Shown here piece by piece: positions 1-9,700 of a DNA stretch of 64,000 nucleotides. The translations under genes and the position numbers were made by a program. The stretch spans positions 7,502,001 to 7,566,000 of the forward strand of contig NZ_CP106798.1 of NCBI RefSeq assembly GCF_025642155.1, given 5' to 3'. A model generated the notes under the pieces. That model was not told where the DNA came from. It was given only the letters and a program-made list of their open reading frames with translations, and ran no database searches. Positions within the stretch are counted from its first letter, which is position 1. Every line of letters begins with the position of its first letter. Source of the DNA: Streptomyces sp. HUAS 15-9. Its GTDB lineage: Bacteria > Actinomycetota > Actinomycetes > Streptomycetales > Streptomycetaceae.

Positions 1-2226
1 GGGGAACGGCTGACCGCGGATGCCGCCGTCCTCGCCACCGGCCCCGTCGGCGCGACCGCGGCCTGGGCCCCGCCCGCCCTGCGCGAGGCGCCCCGCTTCG
101 TCGGCGCACCCTGGACGCCCGGCGCCCTGGACGGCGCGCGCGAGGGCACCGACGACGTGCTGCTCGTCGGCACCGGCCTGACCGCCGTCGACCTGGCCCT
201 CACCCTCGACCGCCCCGGCCGCACCGTGCACGCCCTGTCCCGCAGCGGACTGCTGCCCCAGCCGCACGCGCTGCGCCCGGCCGGGGTGATGACCGCACCC
301 GACGACCTCGACGACACCTCCCTGGGCCGGCTGCGCCGGGCGGTCTACCGCCACCTCAGCCGCTCGGTCCGCACCCACGGCGACTGGCGCCCCGGCCTGG
401 ACAGCCTCCGCCCGCACACCGTACGGCTGTGGCGCAGCCTCACCCCCGAGGAGCGGGAGGAGTTCCTGGCCCGCGAGGGCGCCCTGTGGAACACCCACCG
501 CCACCGCATGGCTCCCGCCACCGCCGAACACGTCTCACGGGCCCGCACCGCCCGCCGCCTCCACGTCCACACCGGTACGGTCGTCCGCGCCGCCGCCGAC
601 GAGGACGGCACCCTCGCCGTCGAGCTCTCGGGCGGGCGGACGGTGTGCGTCGGCTGGGTCGTCGACTGCACCGGGCCGGGGCGCCGGCTCGACGACCCGC
701 TGTGGGCCTCGCTGTTCGCCTCCGGCGCGGCCGTGCACGGTCCGCTGGGCATGGGCGTGGCCACCCGTGACGGGCGCCTCCTGGACGCCCGCGGCCGTAC
801 CGGGCTCCCGCTGTTCACCCTCGGCTTCCCGCGCCGCGGCGAGCTGTGGGAGACCACCGCCATCCCCGAAATCCGCGGCCAGGCGGCCGAGTTGGCCCAG
901 CAGTTGCTGGCGCCGCTCACCCCGAAGCACCGCGCGAGCCGCCGTCCCGTCGACGGGCACGGACTCGCCCTGACCACCCATGCCGAGGCGGCCGCCGCCT
1001 ACCGCACCGGACTCGACCGGGTCCTCAGGGTGCGGTCCGGCGCCGAGGACGCCTTCGCCCGCTCGGTCGCGCTCGATCCCGGCTTCGCCCTCGGCCATGC
1101 CGCCCTCGCCCTGCTGGGCCACGAGTGTTCGGCCGCCGTCGATGTGCCGCGTGCCCTCGCCGACGCGCAGCGCTGCGCCCGCGAGCGGGCCGACGAGCGC
1201 GAGCGCTCCTTCGTGGACGTGATCACCCGCCGGGTCATCGGCGACGACGGGGACGAGGCCCTCGTACGCCATCTACGGGAGCACCCCGGTGACGCGCTCG
1301 CGCTCGCGGCGGCGGTGCCCACCATCGCCTTCTCCGGCGTCAGCGACCTCCAGGACGACGAGGCGCTGGGTCTGCTCGAACTGACGTCGCCGGCGTACGA
1401 CGGGCACTGGTTCCACACCTCGCTGCTCGCCTTCCTGCGCCAGGGGCAGGGCCGGCTGCACGAGGCGGGCGAACTCGCCCACCGGGCCCTGGCCGTCGAA
1501 CCGGCCTCCGGGCACGCCGTGCACGCCCTGGCGCATGTGCACTACGAGTCGGGCGCGCACGAAGCGGGCCGCGACTGGCTGGACCGCTGGGTGTCGGGGC
1601 GGGGCCGGGGCGCGGTCCACCGGGCGCACTTCTCCTGGCACATCGCCCTGCACGAACTGGCCCTCGACGACCCGGCCGCGGTCCGCAGGCGCTGGTTCGC
1701 CCAACTCGCGCCCGGCCGGGTGACCGGAATGCGCGCCCTGGTCGACTCGGGGTCGCTGCTCTGGCGGGCGCGGCTCAGCGACAGCTGGCAGGGCGAACTG
1801 CCCACAGGGGACGTGCTGGAATCGGTCGGCCGCGACGTGCTGGAGCGCCCCGCGACCGCGTTCACCGCCCTGCACGCCGCGGTCGCCCTGACCGCCGCCG
1901 GGGACCTGCCCGCCCTGCGCAGGCTGCGCGACCACGCGGCGGGGGCCGACCCCGTGCAGCGGGAAGTTGTCGCGCCGCTGTGCGAGGCGTTCGCCGCGCT
2001 CGTCGAGGAACGCTTCAAGGAGGCGGCCCGCGGTCTCGACGCGCTGCTGCCCGTGCTGCGCCGGGTCGGCGGCAGCGCGGCCCAGCGCGAGGTCGTCGAG
2101 GAGACGCTGCTGTACGCGCTGGTGGCCGACGGCCGTTGTGAGGCGGCCCGCCGACTGCTGGACGCCCGCCTCGACCGCAAACCGGCGCCCCGCGACCGCC
2201 GGTTGCTCGCCGAACTGCCCGGCTGA
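1..2226 (+). CDS. FAD/NAD(P)-binding oxidoreductase-like protein fused to a TPR region (5' end outside window)
   Basis: The frame is open from base 1, so the start lies upstream; 741 residues are visible. The first ~310 look like the second half of an FAD/NAD(P)-binding protein: a dinucleotide-binding segment (VGTGLTAVD, about residues 55-63) follows an ATGP stretch near residue 15, and a VVDCTGPG motif sits near 220-227, typical of the strand before the second FAD contact. From about residue 328 the sequence becomes helical TPR-like repeats (AFARSVALDPGFALGHAALALL and similar units), resembling TTC38-type proteins, and continues to the C-terminus. There is no stop or ribosome site at the join, so this is one fused protein as sequenced. 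The substrate is unknown. A strong terminator follows, so it ends a transcription unit. Confidence 0.75.
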   Translation, partial: GERLTADAAVLATGPVGATAAWAPPALREAPRFVGAPWTPGALDGAREGTDDVLLVGTGLTAVDLALTLDRPGRTVHALSRSGLLPQPHALRPAGVMTAPDDLDDTSLGRLRRAVYRHLSRSVRTHGDWRPGLDSLRPHTVRLWRSLTPEEREEFLAREGALWNTHRHRMAPATAEHVSRARTARRLHVHTGTVVRAAADEDGTLAVELSGGRTVCVGWVVDCTGPGRRLDDPLWASLFASGAAVHGPLGMGVATRDGRLLDARGRTGLPLFTLGFPRRGELWETTAIPEIRGQAAELAQQLLAPLTPKHRASRRPVDGHGLALTTHAEAAAAYRTGLDRVLRVRSGAEDAFARSVALDPGFALGHAALALLGHECSAAVDVPRALADAQRCARERADERERSFVDVITRRVIGDDGDEALVRHLREHPGDALALAAAVPTIAFSGVSDLQDDEALGLLELTSPAYDGHWFHTSLLAFLRQGQGRLHEAGELAHRALAVEPASGHAVHALAHVHYESGAHEAGRDWLDRWVSGRGRGAVHRAHFSWHIALHELALDDPAAVRRRWFAQLAPGRVTGMRALVDSGSLLWRARLSDSWQGELPTGDVLESVGRDVLERPATAFTALHAAVALTAAGDLPALRRLRDHAAGADPVQREVVAPLCEAFAALVEERFKEAARGLDALLPVLRRVGGSAAQREVVEETLLYALVADGRCEAARRLLDARLDRKPAPRDRRLLAELPG

Positions 2227-2247
2227 CCGACCAGCCGTATACCACCG

Positions 2248-2282
2248 GGCCCCGCATCCGAGCACGCGTCGGATGCGGGGCC
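2248..2282 (+). terminator. Rho-independent-type hairpin after the FAD/TPR gene
   Basis: A perfect 14-bp stem (GGCCCCGCATCCGA paired with TCGGATGCGGGGCC) with a 7-base loop begins 22 bases after the stop codon. There is no long T tract, as is common for Streptomyces terminators. Confidence 0.8.
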
Positions 2283-2368
2283 GCCGCGTTCTGCCTGTCC
2301 CGAGGCTAGTCATCGGCGCACAGCCCTGCCCGCGCCGGTTCATCGTCCTTTAACTATCAGCGCTTACC

Positions 2369-2380
2369 TACGGTTCCGTA
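2369..2380. promoter_or_regulatory. Inverted repeat TACGG-TT-CCGTA upstream of the lipase gene
   Basis: Five-base perfect arms flank a 2-base spacer about 60 bases before the lipase start. Similar TACGGNNCCGTA dyads are bound by TetR-family regulators in actinomycetes. The regulator here is unknown, so the operator role is inference. Confidence 0.4.
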
Positions 2381-2438
2381 ACCTCACGGCCTGCTCTGCT
2401 TCACGTACCTCTCCACCCCACGGAAGGAACGCTCTGAA

Positions 2439-3748
2439 GTGATGTCACACAGGTCGAGGAAGCCGCTGAGGAAGCCGCTGCCGAGGAGAGCCGCACTGCT
2501 CGCCGCCGCGGGTCTGCTCGGCGGACTGCTGGCGGTGCCGGCGGTGGCCGCGGCGGCCGGGACGCCGGCGGCGTGCTCCGCCGCGGACGCCGACATCTAC
2601 CGCCCCCGGACCGCGCGACGGCCGCCCCGGGCGCCGTCGTCGCCTGCCGCCACGTCGATTCGCTCCCCATGGTGATCGGCGGTCCGCCGCTGGACGCCTG
2701 GAAGGTCCAGTACGGCTCCACCGACGGGCGCGGCAAGCCGGTCTCCGTCGCCGGCACCGTCGTCGTACCGAAGAAGCCGTGGACCGGCCCGGGTGAACGG
2801 CCGCTCGTCGCGTTCGTGCCCGGCACCCTGGGCATCGGACCGCAGTGCGCGTTCTCCAAGCAACTGGCGGGCCAGTACCAGGACGCCTACGAGGGCCCCA
2901 ACATGGCGGCGCTGCTCAACGCCGGTTACGCCGTCGCTGCGACCGACGGCCAGGGATACATGGACGGCCAGGTCCACCCGTACGCCTCCGGGGCCGAGGC
3001 CGGTCACGCCGCCCTCGACATGGCCCGCGCGGCCTCCCGGGTGCCCGGCAGCGGGGTGAGCCCCGACGCCCAAGTCGGGATCTGGGGCTACTCGGAGGGC
3101 GGTTCGGGCAGCCTGTGGGCGGCCCAGCTCGCCCGCTCGTACGCGCCCGAGCTGAAGGTCGTCGGCGCCGCCTCCGGCGGGACCCCCGCCGACCTCAAGC
3201 AGGTCGCGGGCAACCTCGACGGGCAGTTCTTCGCCGGGTTCCTGATCGACGCGTTCATCGGCCTGTCCATCACCCACCCGGACATGCCGTTCGACGAGTT
3301 CCTCAACGACAGCGGCCACAAGGCCGTCAAGGACGCCGAGTCGCTGTGCGCGCTCGGCACCGTCAGCCGCTTCGCGGGCGCCCGCATCGAGCAGTACACC
3401 AAGGACGGGCTGACCCTCGACCAGCTGTACGCCCTGCCCGCCCCCGACGGCGCCACCTGGGGCGATGCCGTCGAGGCCAACAAGCTCGGCGTCGGCATCG
3501 GCACACCCGGCTCGGGCGCCCGCTACGAGATCGGGTTCCCGCTGCTCCAGTACCGCGGCCTGCTCGACGAGGTGATCCCCGCCGGCATGGCCACCAGCAC
3601 GCGCCGCGCCTACTGCTCCGCCGGGATCAACACCCAGTGGACGCCGTACGTCGGCGATCACCTCACCGGCGACCCGCAGTCGGTCGGCGACGTGGTCGGG
3701 TGGCTCGGCGACCGGTTCGAAGGCAAGACGACAAAGGGCAACTGCTGA
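2439..3748 (+). pseudogene. Secreted lipase of the secretory-lipase (LIP) alpha/beta-hydrolase family, frameshifted
   Basis: Start codons GTG 2439 and ATG 2442 lie behind GGAAGGA. The N-terminus is a classical signal peptide (RRAALLAAAGLLGGLLAVPA) ending in an AAA region. The frame then breaks: signal peptide and ADADIYRP are in one frame, while the rest (from about PPDRATAAPGAVV) continues in the next frame to 3748. Adding one C to the CCCCC run at 2603-2607 restores a single reading frame. The downstream part carries the nucleophile elbow GYSEG in WGYSEGGSG, a DGQGYMDG segment typical of LIP lipases, and paired cysteines. If intact it would be a ~435-residue extracellular esterase/lipase. 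Either a recent frameshift or a homopolymer sequencing error; the rest of the gene shows no decay. Confidence 0.75.
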
Positions 3749-3779
3749 TCCCCTAGCGGTGGTCCGGCATCCTGCGAAC

Positions 3780-3811
3780 GTCCCCGTGCCGCAGCCCCAC
3801 GGCACGGGGAC
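3780..3811. terminator. Bidirectional terminator hairpin between convergent genes
   Basis: A perfect 12-bp stem (GTCCCCGTGCCG / CGGCACGGGGAC) with an 8-base loop lies between the 3' ends of the lipase and the minus-strand secreted protein. Confidence 0.8.
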
Positions 3812-3848
3812 CCTCGCTTCCGGGACCGCGCCCGAACCCCGGTCCCGG

Positions 3849-4694
3849 CTACCCCTGCCGGTACGAGTACACCGTCGCCGCCGCCGCGCACACGCCCGGC
3901 GGGATCACCTCCGCGCGCAGGGTGCCGGTCTTCGTGTCGTAGTCGACGCCCTCCGCCTCGAAGGTGCCCGAGCAGATGCTGGTCTGCGGGAGGGCGAACA
4001 GGCTCTTCACCGAGCCGGTGACCGGCCGGCCGTCCAGCCGGTGCGGGAGGTCGACCTGGAGCAGCGGCCGTATCTCGGGAAACAGCGTCCCCGAGGCGTC
4101 GTCCGAGGCGCACAGCAGGCGGGTTTCGGTGACGAAGTCGCAGCCCTGGATGTCGCGCACCGGCTTGTCCAGAGTGATCTGCCCCGCCTCCGGCAGGTCG
4201 CCGCCCTTGGCCGGGGTGGACGGGTTGAGCAGGGGAGCGGGGAAGACCTGCAGCCTGCTCTGGTCGCCCCACTCGCCCGACACCAGCCACTGCGCGTCGG
4301 GCGAGACGGTGGCGAAGGAGTTGTTGACCTTCTCGCCCGGGTTCAGCCGGTGCGTGTACTCGTAGCGCTGTCCGGACGGCGTGGTGACCGCGTACATCTT
4401 GGACGTGGCCGTGTCCGCGCCCTGGTAGGCGTCGAAGACATGGCCGCGCGCGATGTCCGGGTCACCCACGTGGTTCCAGCCCTTGAACCGCAGGTCCAGC
4501 GGGATGTCCAGCAGCCCGCGGTACAGCAGTGAGCCGTCCGCGCGGCTCGCGAGCCCCTGCCCGCCGCCGAGGGTGTCCGTGTACGACGTTCCGGTCTGTT
4601 CCCAGTGCGGTTCCCCGGAGGCGGCGAAGGCGTTCGGGGAACCGAGGGCCACAGCAGCGGCCAATGCGGTGAGGGCGACCAGCTGACGCTTCAT
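3849..4694 (-). CDS. Secreted protein of unknown function
   Basis: A 281-residue protein starting MKRQLVALTALAAAVALG, a clear Sec signal peptide ending near AFA-ASG. The start is chosen because GGAAGG lies 7 bases upstream and the signal peptide begins right there; the frame stays open 19 codons further up without a better site. The mature part contains four cysteines and WLVSGEWGDQS, RLLCASDD and SICSGTFEAEG segments that could be blades of a beta-propeller-like fold. I do not recognise a family. Its ATG overlaps the stop of the upstream relic (TGATG), so it was once translationally coupled to that gene, which suggests a shared extracellular role. Confidence 0.7.
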   Translation of the reverse strand: MKRQLVALTALAAAVALGSPNAFAASGEPHWEQTGTSYTDTLGGGQGLASRADGSLLYRGLLDIPLDLRFKGWNHVGDPDIARGHVFDAYQGADTATSKMYAVTTPSGQRYEYTHRLNPGEKVNNSFATVSPDAQWLVSGEWGDQSRLQVFPAPLLNPSTPAKGGDLPEAGQITLDKPVRDIQGCDFVTETRLLCASDDASGTLFPEIRPLLQVDLPHRLDGRPVTGSVKSLFALPQTSICSGTFEAEGVDYDTKTGTLRAEVIPPGVCAAAATVYSYRQG

Positions 4695-5017
4695 CAACGA
4701 CCTTCCACGTCTACGAAGATGGGGTTGGAATAGAACCACGTATCGGCCCACGGGTCACCGTCGCCGGGCTCGTGGGAGACCGGTCCGTGCGGGTCCACGG
4801 ACGCGCCCGGGTACCCCGCGCCGTTCCGCTTGCCGTCGCTGCCGCGCAGCCGGACGTAGAAGGACTCGTCCCCGGCGGTCAGCGGGATGCGCAGGGTGTG
4901 CGTCCCCTTGCGGCCGGACACCACGCGCTGAAGAATTCCGTGGCCCCAGAACTCCCGGATGAACCCGCCCTGAAGACCCCAGGTGGCCTCGATGGCGGCC
5001 CGATGGTCAGCCTTCCC
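4694..5017 (-). pseudogene. 3' relic of a secreted protein (PHP-phosphoesterase-like C-terminal region)
   Basis: About 107 codons, ending in TGA that overlaps the start of the downstream gene, read as coding sequence with a coherent domain: a WGLQGGF stretch, FYVRLRGSDG, and a final DPWADTWFYSNPIFV motif. This type of C-terminus is found on secreted PHP-domain metallophosphoesterases (family identification from memory, moderate). Upstream of ~5017 the frame loses protein-like character and no start with a ribosome site is visible, so the bulk of the gene is missing. Confidence 0.5.
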
Positions 5018-5279
5018 CTCGTGCGGGTGAATGGGGCCAGTTCCCGTGTTCGGCGGGTGCCGGCGGCTGGGGCGGGCGGCACGGGACCATACCCTTGAAG
5101 CAGCAGTCGAAAGGAAAGACCAAGGTCGTCCGAGCCACCGGCCGGACCGTATCCCTGCCGAGAGCGTGCGGGACCGCGAGCCCACCCAGGACAGCGGGCA
5201 CGTCCACGCAGGGCGGCAGGACCCGACCGCGCCCGGGTGGCCGGCTCGCGCTGTTGCGGTACGGGGATGGCGAAGGCCT

Positions 5280-5393
5280 GGTCCCGAGGACCTGGACGTG
5301 GTGGTGACGAACGTGCCGGTCGACCCGGTGACGCGCTCCTTCCTGGAGGAGGCGGGCGTCGAGGTGGTCCTGGCGGGAAAGGTGCAGCCGTGA
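5280..5393 (+). pseudogene. 3' relic of a probable sugar-operon regulator (DeoR/GlpR-like C-terminus)
   Basis: Only the last ~37 codons look coding (DLDVVVTNVPVD...LEEAGVEVVLAG), the pattern of the C-terminal strand-helix-strand of DeoR-type effector domains. Its TGA overlaps the GTG of the glycosidase gene, as in an operon. The N-terminal three quarters, including any DNA-binding domain, is absent; 5018-5279 between the two relics holds no gene I can support. Other alpha/beta families with the same ending cannot be excluded. Confidence 0.35.
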
Positions 5394-6727
5394 AGCTGAC
5401 GATTCTGGGCGGCGGCGGATTCCGTGTGCCGCTCGTGTACGGGGCGCTGCTGACCGACCGCGGCGAGGGTCGGGTGACGGAGGTCGTCCTGCACGATCTG
5501 GACGACGGCCGGCTGCGCGCGATCGCCCGGGTACTGGCCGAACAGGCGTCGAATGTCGCCGACGCGCCCCCGGTGACGGCCACCACCGACCTCGACGAGG
5601 CCCTGCGCGGTGCCGACTTCGTCTTCTCCGCGATCCGCGTCGGCGGTCTGGAGGGCCGCGCCCAGGACGAGCGGGTCGCGCTCGCGGAGGGAGTGCTCGG
5701 CCAGGAGACGGTCGGCGCGGGAGGCATCGCCTACGGTCTGCGGACGGTCCCCGTCGCCGTCGACATCGCCCGGCGGGTGGCCCGTCTCGCCCCCGACGCC
5801 TGGGTCATCAACTTCACCAACCCGGCCGGCCTGGTCACCGAGGCCATGTCCCGCCATCTCGGCGACCGTGTCATCGGCATCTGCGACTCGCCCGTCGGTC
5901 TCGGCCGCCGTATCGCCCGGGTGCTCGGCGCGAGCCCCGAGGAGGCGTGGATCGACTACGTCGGTCTCAACCACCTCGGCTGGGTGCGCGGCCTGCACAT
6001 CGCCGGGCGCGACGAACTCCCGCGCCTGCTCGCCGACCCCGACCTGCTCGGCTCCTTCGAGGAGGGCAAACTCTTCGGCACCGACTGGCTGCGGTCCCTG
6101 GGCGCGATCCCCAACGAGTACCTGCACTACTACTACTTCAACCGCGAGACCGTCCGCGCCTACCAGCAGGCCGACAAGACCCGCGGCGCCTTCCTGCGTG
6201 ACCAGCAGGCTCACTTCTACGAGGAGATGCGCGACCCGGACGCGCCGGCCCTCGCCGCCTGGGACCGCACCCGCGCCGAGCGCGAGGCCACCTACATGTC
6301 CGAGAACCGGGAGACGGCCGGCGCCGGAGAGCGTGACGCCGACGATCTGTCGGGCGGCTACGAGAAGGTCGCGCTCGCCCTGATGCGGGCCATCGCCCGC
6401 GACGAACGCACCACCCTGATCCTGAACGTGCGCAACGTGAACACCCTCTCCGTGCTCGACCGTGACGCCGTCATCGAGGTCCCCTGCCTGGTCGGCGCCA
6501 ACGGTGCGCACCCGGTCGCGGTCGACCCGCTGCCCGGCCACGCCACGGGCCTGGTGTGCGCGGTCAAGGCGGTCGAGCGCGAGGTGCTCGCAGCCGCCGA
6601 GTCCGGCTCCCGTACGAGGGCCGTGAAGGCCTTCGCGCTCCATCCGCTGGTCGACTCCGTGAACGTGGCCCGCAGGCTCGTCGAGGGCTACACCGCCGTC
6701 CATCCCGGCCTGGCCTATCTTGGGTAA
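5390..6727 (+). CDS. GH4 family glycosidase, 6-phospho-beta-glucosidase type
   Basis: A 445-residue protein of normal length for glycoside hydrolase family 4, whose members use NAD+ and a divalent metal to open glycosidic bonds by a redox/elimination route. The N-terminal Rossmann motif LTILGGGGFR, the conserved INFTNPAGLVTEA, GICDSP (Cys165) and GLNHLGW (His195) mark the cofactor and Mn2+ sites. GTG 5390 is chosen because it overlaps the upstream relic's stop and follows AAAGG. The TAA overlaps a LacI-type palindrome, and the GH38 gene starts 30 bases later, so both probably act on the same imported oligosaccharide in the cytoplasm. Family assignment is firm; the exact sugar is not. Confidence 0.9.
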   Translation: MKLTILGGGGFRVPLVYGALLTDRGEGRVTEVVLHDLDDGRLRAIARVLAEQASNVADAPPVTATTDLDEALRGADFVFSAIRVGGLEGRAQDERVALAEGVLGQETVGAGGIAYGLRTVPVAVDIARRVARLAPDAWVINFTNPAGLVTEAMSRHLGDRVIGICDSPVGLGRRIARVLGASPEEAWIDYVGLNHLGWVRGLHIAGRDELPRLLADPDLLGSFEEGKLFGTDWLRSLGAIPNEYLHYYYFNRETVRAYQQADKTRGAFLRDQQAHFYEEMRDPDAPALAAWDRTRAEREATYMSENRETAGAGERDADDLSGGYEKVALALMRAIARDERTTLILNVRNVNTLSVLDRDAVIEVPCLVGANGAHPVAVDPLPGHATGLVCAVKAVEREVLAAAESGSRTRAVKAFALHPLVDSVNVARRLVEGYTAVHPGLAYLG

Positions 6728-6737
6728 GCGCTTTCCC
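6722..6737. promoter_or_regulatory. LacI-family-type operator between the GH4 and GH38 genes
   Basis: GGGTAAGCGCTTTCCC is a 16-bp near-perfect palindrome (one mismatched pair) centred on CG, the form of LacI/GalR operators. It overlaps the TAA of the GH4 gene and lies ~20 bases before the GH38 start, so it could give the second gene its own control. Confidence 0.55.
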
Positions 6738-6757
6738 TTCGCTTCCTGGAGACCTCC

Positions 6758-9700
6758 ATGCACGACGAACGCCGCCGGATCGAGGAGCGCGTAGAGCGCC
6801 TCCACGACCAGCGCATCAAGCCCGCGACATATGCGGCCACCGTCCCCCTCGCGGTGGAGGCCTGGCAGGCGCCCGGGGAGCCCGTGCCCTTCGAGGAGGC
6901 CGCGGCCGCCCCGTACGAGCCCTTCGCGATGGACACCCCATGGGGACCGCCGTGGGGGACGACCTGGTTCCGGATGCGCGGACGGGTGCCCGCCGCCTAC
7001 GCGGGCCGACGCGTCGAGGCCGTGATAGACCTCGGCTTCACGGGCGACTGGCCCGGCAACCAGGCCGAGGCCCTCGTCCATCTCACCGACGGCACCCCGC
7101 TGAAGGCCGTCAACCCGCTCAACCAGTACGTGCCGATCGCCAACCCGGCGGCGGGCGGCGAGTCGGTCGACTATCTGGTCGAGGCCGCCTCCAACCCCGA
7201 CATCCTCGCGGGCGGCTTCGCGGCCCCGACCCCGCTGGGCGATGTGCTGACGGCGGGCGACCGCCCCCTGTACACCTTCCGCCGCGCCGACATCGCCGTC
7301 CTCGACGAGGACGTCTGGCACCTCGACCTCGACATCCAGGTACTGCGCGAGCTGATGCTGGAACTCGGCGAGCACGACCCGCGCCGGCACGAGATCATGT
7401 ACGCCCTCGACCGGGCGATGGACCTGCTGGACCTGGACGACATCTCCGGCTCGGCACCCGCCGTGCGCGAGGCACTGAAGCCGGCTCTGTCCAAGCCCGC
7501 GAACGCCAGCGCGCACCGCATCTCCGCAGTCGGTCACGCCCATATCGACTCGGCCTGGCTGTGGCCGATCCGCGAGACCAAGCGCAAGACGTCCCGCACC
7601 TTCTCCAACGTCACTGCCCTGGCCGACGAGTACGAGGAGTTCGTCTTCGCCTGCTCACAGGCCCAGCAGTACGCATGGGTGCGCGACAACTACCCGCACG
7701 TCTGGGCCCGTATCCAGGAGTCCGTGAAGAAGGGCCAGTGGGCGCCGGTCGGCGGCATGTGGGTGGAGGCCGACGGCAACCTGCCCGGCGGCGAGGCCCT
7801 CGCCCGCCAGCTGGTCCACGGCAAGCGCTTCTTCATGGAGCACTTCGGCATCGAGACCAAGGGCGTCTGGCTGCCCGACTCCTTCGGCTACACCGCCGCC
7901 TACCCGCAGCTCGCCAAGCTTGCCGGCAACGACTGGTTCCTCACCCAGAAGATCTCCTGGAACCAGACCAACAAGTTCCCCCACCACACCTTCTGGTGGG
8001 AGGGCATCGACGGCACCCGCATCTTCACCCACTTCCCGTCGATCGACACCTACAACGCCCGCTTCAGCGGTGCCGAGATGGCCCGCGCCGTGCGCAACTA
8101 CAGCGAGAAGGGCGGCGCGACCCGCTCGCTGGCGCCCTTCGGCTGGGGCGACGGCGGTGGCGGCCCCACCCGCGAGATCATGGAACGGGCGCGCCGCCTC
8201 AAGGACTTGGAGGGCTCCGCCAGGGTCGAGGTCGAACACCCCGACGCGTTCTTCGCGAAGGCGCGCGCCGAGTATCCGGACGCCCCGGTGTGGGCCGGCG
8301 AGCTGTACCTGGAGCTGCACCGCGCCACCTACACCACCCAGGCCCGCACCAAGCAGGGCAACCGCCGCTCGGAACACCTGCTGCGAGAGGCGGAGTTGTG
8401 GGCGACGACGGCAGCGCTGCACGCGCCGGGCCATGCCTACCCGTACGAGCGGCTCGACCGCCTCTGGAAGACGGTGCTGCTCCACCAGTTCCACGACATC
8501 CTGCCCGGATCCTCCATCGCCTGGGTGCACCGGGAGGCGGAGGCCGAGTACGCCCGGGTGGCGGGGGAGCTGGAGGAGCTCACCGCCGAGGCCGTGGCCG
8601 CGCTCGGCAGCGCTGGCGGTGGCGGGCCGCGGGTCTTCAACACCAGCCCGTACGGCCGCGCCGAGGTCATCCGTACGACGGACGGGACGCCGGCGTATGT
8701 AGAGGTGCCCGCGAGCGGCAGCGCGCCCCTCGGCAACGCCGAACCCCCGCGGCCGGTCACGGTGTCGGGGCGGGTCCTCGACAACGGACTGGTCCGCGTG
8801 GCGGTGGCGCAGGACGGCACGCTGTCGTCCGTCGTCGACCTGCGGGCCGACCGTGAGGTCCTCGCGGACCAGGGCAATCTGCTGCGCCTGCACACGGACC
8901 TGCCCAACTACTGGGACGCCTGGGACATCGACAAGCACTACAAGAACCGGTACACGGACCTCCTGGACGCCGAGTCGGTCACGGTGGTCGATCAGGGCCC
9001 GCTCGTCGGCGCGATCCGTGTGGAGCGCTCTTTCGGCAAGGGTTCGAGGATCACCCAGACGATCACTGTCCGGGCAGGCAGCCTCCGGATCGACTTCGAG
9101 ACAGAGATCGACTGGCACGAGGCCGAGAAGATCCTCAAGGCGGGCTTCCCGGTGGACATCCGGGCCGCGCACTCCTCCGCGGAGATCCAGTTCGGCCATG
9201 TCCAGCGCCCCACCCACACCAACACCAGCTGGGAGGCGGCCCGCTTCGAGGTGTCCGGCCACCGCTGGGTGCACCTCGGCGAACCCGGTTACGGTGTCGC
9301 GGTCATCAACGACTCGACCTACGGCCACGACGTCTCCCGCACGGTCCGCGAGGACGGAGGCACGACCACCACGGTCCGGCTCAGCCTGGTCCGTGCCCCG
9401 CGTGTCCCCGACCCCGAGGCCGACCAGGGCCGGCACCGCTTCGTCTACTCCCTGCTGCCCGGCGCGCGCATCGAGGACGCGGTCGCCGAGGGCTACGCCC
9501 TCAACCTGCCGCTGCGCGTGGCGGACGTGGCGGGCGAGCCGGAGCCGGTGGTCTCGGTGGACGGCGCGGGCGTGACGGTCGAGGCGGTCAAGCTCGCCGA
9601 CGACCGGTCGGGCGACGTCGTCGTACGGCTCTACGAGTCCCGCGGCGGCCGGGCCAAGGGCGTCCTGCGCACCGGCTTCCCGCTCGCCGGCGCCCAGGTC

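Noticed and set aside
4694..7543. 949-codon open frame on the minus strand across the GH4 and GH38 genes
   Set aside because: Only its last ~107 codons look like protein; the rest is the complement of clearly coding plus-strand sequence and open because of GC bias.
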